A stretch of DNA of 60,127 bases from Bradyrhizobium rifense. Its GTDB lineage: Bacteria > Pseudomonadota > Alphaproteobacteria > Rhizobiales > Xanthobacteraceae. This document shows, piece after piece, positions 16,374 to 24,187 of the stretch (the stretch's first letter is position 1; each line of letters begins with the position of its first letter). The translations under genes were made by a program, and so were the position numbers. The notes under the pieces were generated by a model that saw only the letters and a list, made by a program, of their open reading frames with translations, did no database searches and was not told where the DNA came from. The DNA lies in contig NZ_VSSS01000036.1 in the NCBI RefSeq assembly GCF_008123425.1, positions 1 through 60,127 of the forward strand. The letters are read 5' to 3'.

Positions 16374-17249
16374 ATGCCGACCTATCTGCCGTTCGATCCG
16401 AACCCGCGCCGTCCGATCAAGGCGCCGCCGCCGAAAACCGTCGACAGCCAGTTTCATGTGCTCGGCCCCGTGGACAAATATCCGGAACGTCCTGGCGCGG
16501 CCTACCGGATGCCGACCGCAACCTGGGAAGCGGCGCTGCGTGTGCACAAGACGCTCGGCATCGAGCGTGGCATCATCGTGCAGACCACAACCTACGGCGC
16601 CGACCATTCCGTCGTGCTCGACGGTCTCGCTGCGATGGGCCCGAACTATCGTGGCTGCGCCAATGCCCTGGTGTTTGCCGAAGCGAACGACGCTTATCTT
16701 GCCAAACTGCACGACGCCGGCGTGCGCGGCGCGCGCTTCAGTTTTCGACAGGAGCTGGGCGCGGTATTGTCGGACGCCGATTTCGCCCGCGCCATCGCCC
16801 GCATCCGTGAGCTCGGCTGGTACGTCAAAATCCAGCCGGAGAAGGACGGCATCGTCTCCAGCGTGGCGAAGTACGAGAATCTCGACGTGCCCGTGCTGAT
16901 CGATCACATGGCCCGCCCCGAGCCCTCGCGCGGCAAGGACGATCCGAACCTGCGCAAGATGCTGGAGCTGCTGAAGAAGGGCAATTTCTGGGTCATGCTC
17001 TCGCTCGGCGAGAAGACGTCGCAAGCGGGCCCTCCTTATGACGACGTGATCCCGATCGCGCGGACGTACATCGAGGCCGCCATCGACCGCTGCGTCTGGG
17101 CCAGCGACTGGCCGCATCCGGTCTCCGTCAAGCAGCCGCCCAACGACGCCGATCTGCTCGAACTCATGTTCCGCTACGCGCCCGACCAGGCGGAGCTGGA
17201 GAGGATTTTGGTGCACAATCCAGCGAAGCTGTTTGGGTATCTGGACTAG
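16374..17249 (+). CDS. Amidohydrolase-2 family hydrolase (PDC hydrolase-like)
   Basis: This 291-residue TIM-barrel hydrolase belongs to the amidohydrolase-2 group, resembling 2-pyrone-4,6-dicarboxylate lactonase. The strand-1 motif, usually DxHxH, reads DSQFH, so the first His is Gln. Later landmarks are VLIDHMARPEP (His on strand 6) and WASDWPHP (catalytic Asp on strand 8). It probably opens a lactone or hydrolyses a ring product at the end of the operon. A TTG two codons upstream is possible; ATG at 16374 follows AGGAG. The downstream gap of 182 bases holds no recognised feature. Confidence 0.8.
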   Translation: MPTYLPFDPNPRRPIKAPPPKTVDSQFHVLGPVDKYPERPGAAYRMPTATWEAALRVHKTLGIERGIIVQTTTYGADHSVVLDGLAAMGPNYRGCANALVFAEANDAYLAKLHDAGVRGARFSFRQELGAVLSDADFARAIARIRELGWYVKIQPEKDGIVSSVAKYENLDVPVLIDHMARPEPSRGKDDPNLRKMLELLKKGNFWVMLSLGEKTSQAGPPYDDVIPIARTYIEAAIDRCVWASDWPHPVSVKQPPNDADLLELMFRYAPDQAELERILVHNPAKLFGYLD

Positions 17250-17431
17250 CGCGCCGTCATTGCTGGGCGCCGCGGCATTAACCCTTCAGTAACACCCGCG
17301 GCGCCGTGTGTGGCGCCTTCGTGGCGTAACTGAGTTCTTAACGAATTGCCTCTAGTTTGCGCATTCCCACCTCGTGATGGCCTGCCGCCTGATTCCGTGG
17401 GCGCCGCGCCCAGCAACATCGAAGAGGCAGA

Positions 17432-19141
17432 ATGCCGGCTCTCAAGGACCTGTTTTCGCTGCGCTCGATCGGCGCCAAGCTCGCCCTCATGACCGTGGTC
17501 GGTGCGATCTGCATGGCGCTCGTCGCTTCCACCGTGCTGTGGATCGCGCGCAACCAACTTGTCACCGAGCGCATCGAAAAGGCGCATGCCGCCGTCGACA
17601 TCGTCTACAATCTGGCCGATGGCTACTACAAGGCCTACAAGGCCGGCCAGTTGACCGAGGAGGAGGCCAAGAAGCGCTTCCTCGAAGCCAATAATTACGT
17701 CTGGTACGAAGACCACAGCAACTACGCTTACATCTACGACTACGAAACCGGGCTGTGCGTCTCTAATCCCGGCATTCCGCAATTCGTCGGCAAGGACATG
17801 CGTCCGAACAAGGACGCCAACGGCATGCTGTTCGCAGTCGCGCTGATGGACATCGCGAAGAAGGGCCAGGGCTCGTTGCGCTATTCGTTTCGCCGCAGCG
17901 GTAGCGATCCGACCCCGCTGGACAAGGTCGCCTTCACCCGCGGTTTCGCGCCGTGGAACCTGATGATCGGCTCGGCCGAATACATGTCGGAGGTCGACAA
18001 CTCGTTCTGGTCGATGGTGCAGACGGCCTCGATGGTCATCGCAGTGCTGATGCTGGTCTCGATCATGATCGCCTGGGCCGTCGGCCGCAGCGTGGTCAAG
18101 CCGTTGATCAGCCTGAAGGAGCGCATGGCTTCGCTCAGCCAAGGCCAGCTCGAGGCGCCGGTCGCGCATGCCGATCGCCGCGACGAGATCGGGGAGATGG
18201 CGCGCACAGTGCAAGTGTTCCGCGACGCGATGCTCGAGACCAACCGCATGCGCGAAGAGCAGGTGGTGGCCGAGAAGCGCCGGGTCGAAACCCGCAAGGT
18301 CGACATGAACAAGCTCGCCGATCAGTTCGAGCGCGAGGTCGGCGAGATCATCGAGCTGGTCTCGGTGGCCGCCGGCCAGCTCGAGAAATCGTCGACGACG
18401 CTGTCCAAGACCGCCGACACCGTCTCGCAGGTCTCTAACCGTGCCTCCACGGCGTCGGGCGAAGCCTCCGCGAACGTGCACTCCGTGGCCGCCGCAAGCG
18501 AGGAACTTGCCTCCTCCATCGGCGAGATCTCTCGCCAGGTCGAGACCTCGGCCAAGATCGCGGGCGAGGCCGTCAGTCAGGCGCAGAAGACCGACAGCCG
18601 CATCAGCGAGCTGTCGCAGGCCGCGAGCCGGATCGGCGACGTCGTCGATCTGATCCAGACCATCGCCGGACAGACCAATTTGCTGGCGCTGAACGCGACC
18701 ATCGAGGCCGCGCGTGCCGGCGAGGCCGGTCGCGGCTTTGCCGTGGTCGCGTCCGAGGTGAAGTCGCTGGCCGAGCAGACCGCCAAGGCAACCGACGAGA
18801 TCAGCCAGCAGATCAACGACATCCAGTCGGCGACGCGGGATTCGGTTGCGGCGATCAAGGAGATCGGCACGACGATCGGCAAGATCTCGGAGATCTCGGC
18901 CGCGATCTCGACCTCGGTCGGGCAGCAGGGTTCTGCGACGCAGGAGATCTCCCGCAACGTGCAGCGTGCTGCCGAAGGCACCTCGCAGGTCGGGACCAGC
19001 ATCGCCGACGTGCAGCGCGGCGCGTCAGAGACCGGCAGCGCCTCCGCCCTGGTGCAGTCGGCTGCGCAATCGCTCGCCAACGAAAGCACCCGCCTGAAGC
19101 GCGGCGTCGCCAGCTTCATGAGCTCGATCAGGGCGGCGTGA
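17432..19141 (+). CDS. Methyl-accepting chemotaxis protein with Cache sensor
   Basis: This 569-residue transmembrane chemoreceptor has a first membrane helix at about residues 12-35. A periplasmic single Cache-type sensor (about 40-190) contains VWYEDHSNYAYIYDYETG and GFAPWNLMIGSAEYMSEVD, and a second helix lies at about 195-215. A HAMP domain spans about 216-268 and an MCP signalling coiled coil 300-560. The kinase-contact tip LLALNATIEAARAGEAGRGF is intact. No C-terminal pentapeptide tether is present. sCache receptors often sense small organic acids. It stands alone. Confidence 0.93.
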   Translation: MPALKDLFSLRSIGAKLALMTVVGAICMALVASTVLWIARNQLVTERIEKAHAAVDIVYNLADGYYKAYKAGQLTEEEAKKRFLEANNYVWYEDHSNYAYIYDYETGLCVSNPGIPQFVGKDMRPNKDANGMLFAVALMDIAKKGQGSLRYSFRRSGSDPTPLDKVAFTRGFAPWNLMIGSAEYMSEVDNSFWSMVQTASMVIAVLMLVSIMIAWAVGRSVVKPLISLKERMASLSQGQLEAPVAHADRRDEIGEMARTVQVFRDAMLETNRMREEQVVAEKRRVETRKVDMNKLADQFEREVGEIIELVSVAAGQLEKSSTTLSKTADTVSQVSNRASTASGEASANVHSVAAASEELASSIGEISRQVETSAKIAGEAVSQAQKTDSRISELSQAASRIGDVVDLIQTIAGQTNLLALNATIEAARAGEAGRGFAVVASEVKSLAEQTAKATDEISQQINDIQSATRDSVAAIKEIGTTIGKISEISAAISTSVGQQGSATQEISRNVQRAAEGTSQVGTSIADVQRGASETGSASALVQSAAQSLANESTRLKRGVASFMSSIRAA

Positions 19142-19179
19142 CGGTCAGCGTCGCGTGCCTGTCCGGACGAAACCGGCGT

Positions 19180-19521
19180 CTACGACAAGCCGTGCATGAG
19201 CCAAATCACTGCGACCAGGTTCAGGAGTGCTGTTCCGGCGGGGCCTAAGGTTTTCATGCGATCATGGATCGTCAGTCCGACGAGGGCGTCGCACCCTTGA
19301 ACGATGATCATGCTCAAGGCTATGGCGAGGAGCCATTCTGTCGATCCCGTCAGAAGCGGGATCACGCTTGCGATCGCGAGGGCCACGCTGCGGGCGCAAG
19401 CATAGAGCGCCATGGTGCGCGCGTTGCCGATTGCGCCCAAGGCTGCGGCCAGCGAAAATCCGAGGCTTATGATCGCGCTGATCAGCGTCACCAACGCACA
19501 GAAGATGAACGGTAAGGTCAT
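19180..19521 (-). CDS. Small four-helix membrane protein
   Basis: This 113-residue hydrophobic protein has about four predicted membrane segments (residues about 4-28, 35-55, 62-82 and 95-112). A short polar loop HDRMKTLGP lies between the third and fourth. I do not recognise its function. It is convergent with the chemoreceptor gene and has normal codon use. Confidence 0.6.
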   Translation of the reverse strand: MTLPFIFCALVTLISAIISLGFSLAAALGAIGNARTMALYACARSVALAIASVIPLLTGSTEWLLAIALSMIIVQGCDALVGLTIHDRMKTLGPAGTALLNLVAVIWLMHGLS

Positions 19522-19572
19522 TCGCGAAATCCCGTCGTTGCGTGGTCTGATTCCCGAATTGGTGCACGGGGA

Positions 19573-20574
19573 TTATGCGGTAGCCGCCAGCCTGTCCCGC
19601 ACCTCCGCCGCGATCTCGAACGAGCGCAGCCGCGCGGCGTGATCGTAGATCTGGCCCGTGGTCATCAGCTCGTCCGCCGCAGTGTCGGCGATCAGCTCCC
19701 TCAGCTTTTCCTCGACGACCGCGGGCGTGCCGACCGCGGAGATCGCCAGCGATTGCGCGACGCCGGCCTTCTCGCCCGGCGACCACAGCGCGTCCATGTC
19801 GTCGACCGGCGGCGGCAGCTGGCCGGGCGTGCCGCGGCGCAGATTGATGAACTGCTGCTGCAGCGAGGTGAACACGCGCTGCGCCTCGACATCGCTGTCG
19901 GCGGCAAACACGTTGACGCCGACCATCGCATAGGGTTTGTCGAGCTGCACTGATGGCTCGAATCGCGCGCGATATTCGCGCAGCGCCGGCATCATCATCT
20001 GCGGCGCGAAATGCGAGGCAAATGCGAAGGGTAGCCCCAGCATGGCTGCGAGCTGCGCGCCGAACATGCTCGAGCCGAGAATCCACAGCGGTACCTTCGT
20101 CCCCATGCCGGGCACGGCGCGAATGGCCTGGTTCGGCTGCACGTCGCCGAGCAGCGCCTGCAATTCCAGCACGTCATGCGGAAAGTTTTCGGCAGCTGTC
20201 GCAAGATCGCGCCGCATCGCCCGCGCGGTGAACTGGTCGGTGCCCGGCGCACGGCCGAGTCCGAGATCGATCCGCCCCGGATAGAGCGACTCCAGCGTGC
20301 CGAACTGCTCGGCGATCACCAGCGGCGAATGGTTCGGCAGCATCACGCCGCCGGAGCCGACGCGGATCGTCTTGGTCCCGCCTGCGACGTGCCCGATCAC
20401 CACGGACGTCGCGGCGCTCGCAATCCCCGTCATGTTGTGATGTTCGGCCAGCCAGAACCGCTTGAAGCCCCACTTCTCTGCATGTTGCGCGAGATCGACC
20501 GAATTGCGAAAGGCCTGCGCGGCGTCGGAGCCCTGCCTGATGGGCGCGAGGTCGAGCACGGAGAAGGGGATCAT
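19573..20574 (-). CDS. LLM class flavin-dependent oxidoreductase
   Basis: This 333-residue luciferase-like monooxygenase is of the MsnO8 type. It begins MIPFSVLDLAPIRQGSDAA, followed by WLAEHHNMTGIASAATSV, SGGVMLPNHSPLVIAEQFG and DLGLGRAPGTD, all hallmarks of the group. It would use reduced FMN to oxygenate an unknown substrate. The start at 20574 is chosen because an upstream extension runs into the hairpin repeat. Confidence 0.88.
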   Translation of the reverse strand: MIPFSVLDLAPIRQGSDAAQAFRNSVDLAQHAEKWGFKRFWLAEHHNMTGIASAATSVVIGHVAGGTKTIRVGSGGVMLPNHSPLVIAEQFGTLESLYPGRIDLGLGRAPGTDQFTARAMRRDLATAAENFPHDVLELQALLGDVQPNQAIRAVPGMGTKVPLWILGSSMFGAQLAAMLGLPFAFASHFAPQMMMPALREYRARFEPSVQLDKPYAMVGVNVFAADSDVEAQRVFTSLQQQFINLRRGTPGQLPPPVDDMDALWSPGEKAGVAQSLAISAVGTPAVVEEKLRELIADTAADELMTTGQIYDHAARLRSFEIAAEVRDRLAATA

Positions 20575-20636
20575 GGGAGGGCTACCGGAATGGGGGCTGG
20601 GGAATGACGGGCAAGGACCACATGTAATGTCAGCGC

Positions 20637-20725
20637 GTAGGATGGGTAGAGCGAAAGCGAAACCCATCATGCCTCGTCATCGAACAACGCTTTGATGGGT
20701 TTCGCTTGCGCTCTACCCATCCTAC
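20637..20725. repeat. REP-like hairpin repeat, second family
   Basis: GTAGGATGGGTAGAGCG at the left and CGCTCTACCCATCCTAC at the right form a perfect 17-base outer inverted repeat. The inner arms AAAGCGAAACCCATCA and TGATGGGTTTCGCTT also pair. This is an 89-base dispersed hairpin between divergent genes. Its outline resembles the 13-102 family, but the sequence differs. Short ORFs running through it are spurious. Confidence 0.8.
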
Positions 20726-20859
20726 GAAGCTGTTCGCGTGGCCACCCCGTTCACAAGCCCGTTATTGCGACCCATGGCGCCCGTCGTCTCAGCTGGGCGT
20801 TTCGCGCCTGTTGTTGTACCCTCTGTGAAATAACCGCACCGTCGCCAGGAGGAACCGAG

Positions 20860-21363
20860 ATGACCATCGTCGTACTCAGCCGCCGCAGCCTCCTCGCCGC
20901 CGGCGGTGCCGTCCTTGCAACCGGCGTTTTGACAAACGGGGTTTCCAGCCTCCTGCCGCCTGCCCGCGCGGATGGTCTAGCGCCCACGGAATCGATGACG
21001 GGCGGGGCGAACAACTACCGCAAGGGCGCGGCGATCGTGGACCGGATCGGCAAGGGCGGCTTCTGGATGAGCGGCACCGTGCGCCGCGCCGGTGACGGGG
21101 CGCCGCTCGCCGGTCAGCGTATCCAGATCTGGGCGCACACGGTCGAAGGCCAGGAGCACGAGCCGCAGAGTCACGGCGCCACGCTCACCGACAAGGACGG
21201 CGCGTTCCGGCTGGAGATGCCGCAGATCATTCCGATCTTCGGCCAGCCGCATGGTCACCTCGCCTATGACAGCGGCGAGTTCAAAACCGTCTTTCTGCGG
21301 CCGATCATGCGGAGCGCGAAGGAAACCAGCCTTGAGGCGCACTTCGTGCTTCAGCCGGCCTGA
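20860..21363 (+). CDS. Tat-exported intradiol dioxygenase-like protein
   Basis: This 167-residue protein has a twin-arginine-type signal (SRRSLLAAGGAVLATGVL) and a likely cleavage site near PARADG. The rest looks like the core of intradiol ring-cleavage dioxygenases: APLAGQRIQIWAHTVEGQE, TLTDKDGAFRLEMP and QPHGHLAY, the last corresponding to the HxH iron ligands. The protein is shorter than catechol dioxygenases (about 250-300), so enzyme activity is uncertain. The neighbouring gene encodes a ferric-reductase-like membrane protein. Confidence 0.72.
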   Translation: MTIVVLSRRSLLAAGGAVLATGVLTNGVSSLLPPARADGLAPTESMTGGANNYRKGAAIVDRIGKGGFWMSGTVRRAGDGAPLAGQRIQIWAHTVEGQEHEPQSHGATLTDKDGAFRLEMPQIIPIFGQPHGHLAYDSGEFKTVFLRPIMRSAKETSLEAHFVLQPA

Positions 21364-21374
21364 TCGCGTTGCAG

Positions 21375-22001
21375 ATGAAGGGGTGGAGATCGGCCCGGGT
21401 ACCCCTGATCTGGGCCGCCCTTGCTTTGGCCATTGGTGTGCCGATCGCGTTCGCCGCGGCAAGCGAGCAGCTCGCATGGCGCGGCCCGGTCTACATCCTC
21501 GCCGGATTCGCAGGCATCGTTGCCCTCGGTCTCGTGCTGATTCAGCCGCTGCTGATCGGCGGATATCTGCCTGGCCTGTCGGCCTATCGCGGACGGCGCG
21601 CCCATCACTGGATCGGTGGCGCGCTTGCTCTGGCGGTGGTGATCCATGTCGCCGGTCTCTGGATCACCAGTCCGCCCGACATGATCGACGCGCTGACCTT
21701 CGCATCGCCGACGCCGTTCTCGCCCTTCGGTGTGATCGCGATGTGGGCCATCTTCGCCGTCGCGCTTCTGGCGCTACTACGCCGGCGGTTGGGATTGCGG
21801 CTGCGAACCTGGCGCATCGTCCATATTCCACTCGCAATCGTCATCGTCGTATGCGGCGTGGTCCATTGCCTGCTGATCGAGGGGACGATGGAGACAATCT
21901 CGAAAGCGGTGCTTTGCGCAGCTGTGCTTGCGGCAACCGTAAAAGTCATGGCTGATCTCTGGCGGAAGCGGACGCTGCGCGGCGAGCGGATCCCGGGCTG
22001 A
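21375..22001 (+). CDS. Ferric reductase-like transmembrane protein
   Basis: This 208-residue integral membrane protein has about six helices, with His in RRAHHWIGGALALAVVIHVAG (helix 3 region, about residues 74-94) and HIPLAIVIVVCGVVHCLL (helix 5). The spaced His pairs suggest haem b binding as in the ferric reductase/MsrQ-like domain. It starts 11 bases after the dioxygenase-like gene, so the two probably form an operon that links an exported redox protein to membrane electron supply. ATG at 21375 is chosen over a TTG two codons earlier. Confidence 0.75.
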   Translation: MKGWRSARVPLIWAALALAIGVPIAFAAASEQLAWRGPVYILAGFAGIVALGLVLIQPLLIGGYLPGLSAYRGRRAHHWIGGALALAVVIHVAGLWITSPPDMIDALTFASPTPFSPFGVIAMWAIFAVALLALLRRRLGLRLRTWRIVHIPLAIVIVVCGVVHCLLIEGTMETISKAVLCAAVLAATVKVMADLWRKRTLRGERIPG

Positions 22002-22054
22002 CCTCATCCTGCGGGCTGATTGCCGCTGATATCGACGGGAGGTATCCTCGCGCG

Positions 22055-22543
22055 ATGACTGCCAGCTCTCCCGATCTGAAAGCATTCCTGCTCGCGACGC
22101 CGTTCTTCGGCGGTCTCACGGATGCGAGTCTCGACCTCCTGATCTCGATGCTGGTCGAGTGCCGCTTCGATGCTGGCGCGACCGTCGTGGCGGAAGGCGA
22201 GCCGGGACGCTCGATGTTCATCGTCAGGTCCGGTCGACTGGCGGTGAGCAAGCGGGCGACTTCAGGAAGCGTCATCCCGATTTCCGTTCTGGAGCCCGGC
22301 GATTTCTTCGGTGAAATGACGCTGATCGAAATGCAGAATCGATCCGCCACGGTGGTCGCGGAAAGCCCGACGGTACTCTACGAGCTGACGGCCCAAAAAC
22401 TCTACGCCTGCTACAAGGCCGATATCCACGCCTACGTGATCATCCTGCAAAACATCAATCGCGAGCTGTGCCGGCGGCTGCGGCGCGCCGATGATCGCTT
22501 TGCGGGACATCAGGTGGGGGATGAGAGAAACTCTGCGAGATGA
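22055..22543 (+). CDS. Cyclic nucleotide-binding domain protein (Crp-like, no HTH)
   Basis: This 162-residue protein consists mainly of one cNMP-binding-type beta-barrel (about residues 8-125): FGGLTDASLDLLISMLVECRF, EGEPGRSMFIVRSGRLAVSK and PGDFFGEMTLIEMQNRSATVVAE. The phosphate-binding cassette FGEMTLIEMQNRSAT is present, although the conserved RSA segment is RSATV. No DNA-binding helix-turn-helix follows, so it is not a Crp/Fnr transcription factor. It may sense a ligand for the upstream redox genes. Confidence 0.78.
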   Translation: MTASSPDLKAFLLATPFFGGLTDASLDLLISMLVECRFDAGATVVAEGEPGRSMFIVRSGRLAVSKRATSGSVIPISVLEPGDFFGEMTLIEMQNRSATVVAESPTVLYELTAQKLYACYKADIHAYVIILQNINRELCRRLRRADDRFAGHQVGDERNSAR

Positions 22544-22571
22544 ATGTGCGTCTTGGCGATGCCGCGATTTC

Positions 22572-22659
22572 GTAGCCCGGATGGAGCGAAGCGCAATCCG
22601 GGGCAATTGCGTCCGCGGCTGATGACCCCGGATTACGCTTGCGCTCCATCCGGGCTACG
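22572..22659. repeat. REP-like hairpin repeat, third family
   Basis: GTAGCCCGGATGGAGCG at the left and CGCTCCATCCGGGCTAC at the right form a perfect 17-base outer inverted repeat. The inner AAGCGCAATCCGGGG and CCCCGGATTACGCTT pair with few mismatches. Length is 88 bases. It is a common shape of dispersed intergenic repeat in proteobacteria, distinct in sequence from the other two families here. Confidence 0.8.
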
Positions 22660-22663
22660 GCGC

Positions 22664-22845
22664 TACAGCAACGCCATCGAGTGCAGCGAATTTCTGTGAA
22701 AGCCGAAGGCAACCAAGCCGGAAAGAAGCAGGGCAGTCCCAGTCACGATCAGGCAAAACGCAAGCACTATTGGAGCCTCTGGTTCGTCATGTCTGACAAA
22801 GACGATAATAGATAAAATTTTACCGACAATCGAAAGGAAGAATTA
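22664..22845 (-). other. Possible small membrane protein remnant
   Basis: An open frame of about 59 codons ends at the TAG complementing 22664-22666. It reads as two hydrophobic stretches separated by VRHDEPEAP. There is no ATG, GTG or TTG before the first hydrophobic segment; a GTG inside gives only a 33-residue product. The pattern looks like a real membrane protein that has lost its start, or chance. Confidence 0.25.
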
Positions 22846-22984
22846 ACCTTACCTGCGCGGCCCAATAGGTCGGAAAGTCGGCATTTGGGATCCGGTATGC
22901 GCGCAGATCTAAACCGTCGGGCAAAACACCCACCTCTCACAAAACCTCGTCAACCCTCCTCCACAAAAATATTCTACTTTACCG

Positions 22985-23570
22985 AAATTCGGATTTGCGG
23001 CACACTCCCGCCATCCCGACCCCTGGAGAGGGGCGATCGTACGTCGTCACGAACGTGGGTTGGGGTGCGGTGGACGCGGCAGCGCCGGCGCGGATGTGGG
23101 AGCAGGGCGGGCAGAGGATTGAGCCGAACCCCGTGAGCTCACCGCAAGCCGTGTCGCACGAACGGCGCCTGTACCCGGCGAAGCCCTTGGGCGAAGCGGG
23201 GTCGCTGCGTACGGCAAAACCGTGTGGTCCTGGCTGTCGTTGCTACAGCCAAGCTTTCGCGACGATGCATCGCCCCAACCGGGCGCGGTGCATCAACTGC
23301 GTCGCGAAGTGACGGTGACAACAAGAACTCGTCGCCGGGGAGAGCATGGCATACGCCGTCAAACCACCGCGCAGGGAAGGCCGAGTGTTCGGCGTCACCT
23401 GTATGCTGCTGTGCGGTCTCCTTGCGCTACACTTTCGCGCAGCGGACCGTGGGTGCCCGTCGGCACCCGGTCTTCCCTGCGCCCTCTTCACGGAGGAGGG
23501 CAACGGAAACGAGCAAAACTCGGGCGTTGGGTGCCGCGAGAATGATGATTCATGCGTACTTGCAAGAGAT
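22985..23570. repeat. Dispersed intergenic repeat with spurious ORFs
   Basis: This is a 0.6-kb GC-rich stretch with several overlapping ORFs on both strands, none with a domain or good start. I recognise it as a kind of sequence that recurs between genes in Bradyrhizobium and Rhodopseudomonas and produces false Arg/Pro-rich ORFs. A piece near 23174-23205 (ACCCGGCGAAGCCC TTGGGCGAAGC) recurs in altered form at 34405-34437 beside tRNA-Phe. Both copies lie next to a tRNA gene. Confidence 0.55.
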
Positions 23571-23574
23571 GAAA

Positions 23575-23649
23575 TGGTGCTGCCAGACAGGATTGAACTG
23601 TCGACCTCTCCATTACCAATGGAGTGCTCTACCACTGAGCTACGGCAGC
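23575..23649 (-). tRNA. tRNA-Thr(GGT)
   Basis: This is a complete 75-base cloverleaf on the minus strand. The acceptor GCTGCCG pairs with TGGCAGC (one G-T), the D arm is GCTC-GAGC, and the anticodon stem CTCCA/TGGAG has loop TTGGTAA giving anticodon GGT. The T stem GACAG/CTGTC has loop TTCAATC. Discriminator A and an encoded CCA follow. It reads ACC and ACT-type threonine codons. Confidence 0.95.
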
Positions 23650-23964
23650 ATGTGCTGGGATAAGAATCGGCCACCCGAGGGGCCTACCAAGCGGGCCGAT
23701 ATCTGCCACAGGCCTCCCCGCTGTGCAAGCTTGCTAGCCCCGCCAAAGCGAGAAAATCGGGGCGATATCGGGGGCAACATGGCTGTTTTGGCCCGAAACG
23801 GTCGACTTTCCGCTCATTTGGTTCCGCTTGCCCCGGCCAACTGGCCAGTTGGCCCGTGCGGCGGATTCGACCCATTTTGAGTTTCGCACGATCGGGGCGG
23901 CGCGGGCCTCTTGAGCTGCCGCATTCTCTGGGCATGTTATCGCCAACCGTTGTATGGACCCCTG
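23650..23964. other. Intergenic region with a perfect 20-bp palindrome
   Basis: This is 315 bases between tRNA-Thr and the small gene at 23965. Its only clear structure is the GGCCAACTGG/CCAGTTGGCC dyad at 23835-23854. Four short ORFs cross it but share no recognisable feature. Confidence 0.5.
23835..23854. promoter_or_regulatory. Perfect 20-bp palindrome
   Basis: GGCCAACTGG is followed directly by its reverse complement CCAGTTGGCC with no spacer. It is about 110 bases before the 23965 gene. It could be an operator; no regulator can be assigned. Confidence 0.35.
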
Positions 23965-24147
23965 ATGGCTGACGAGAACGACAGAAGCGCGAAGCAGGCG
24001 AGGGGATCGCGGGACGACCGCCTGAAATCGGCGCTGCGGGAGAATCTGAAGCGGCGCAAGGCGCAGGCGCGCGAACGCGCCGCAAGCGCCGACCCCTCGC
24101 AAGTCGACGATGGTTCCCTAGATGAGGGGACCGCCGAGAAGACCTGA
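23965..24147 (+). CDS. Small Arg/Lys-rich hypothetical protein
   Basis: This 60-residue, highly charged protein begins MADENDRSAKQARGSRDDRLK, with a basic helix RENLKRRKAQARERAA and an acidic C-terminus. Such small proteins are often found in Rhizobiales upstream of other genes; function unknown. The start at 23965 is preferred over an upstream in-frame start because the latter adds unrelated residues. It ends 41 bases before the next gene start. Confidence 0.55.
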   Translation: MADENDRSAKQARGSRDDRLKSALRENLKRRKAQARERAASADPSQVDDGSLDEGTAEKT

Positions 24148-24187
24148 AGTCAGAGACGCGCGGCTAGAATTTTTTGGAGTGCATGCA

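Noticed and set aside
14774..16375. Long minus-strand ORF of 533 codons opposite the aromatic operon
   Set aside because: It is antisense to four well-supported genes, has low-complexity Arg/Gly/Ala content and no domain; a GC-rich shadow.
23222..23880. Overlapping ORFs in the 23-kb repeat
   Set aside because: Overlapping frames on both strands, Arg/Pro-rich and part of a dispersed repeat; one also crosses tRNA-Thr.
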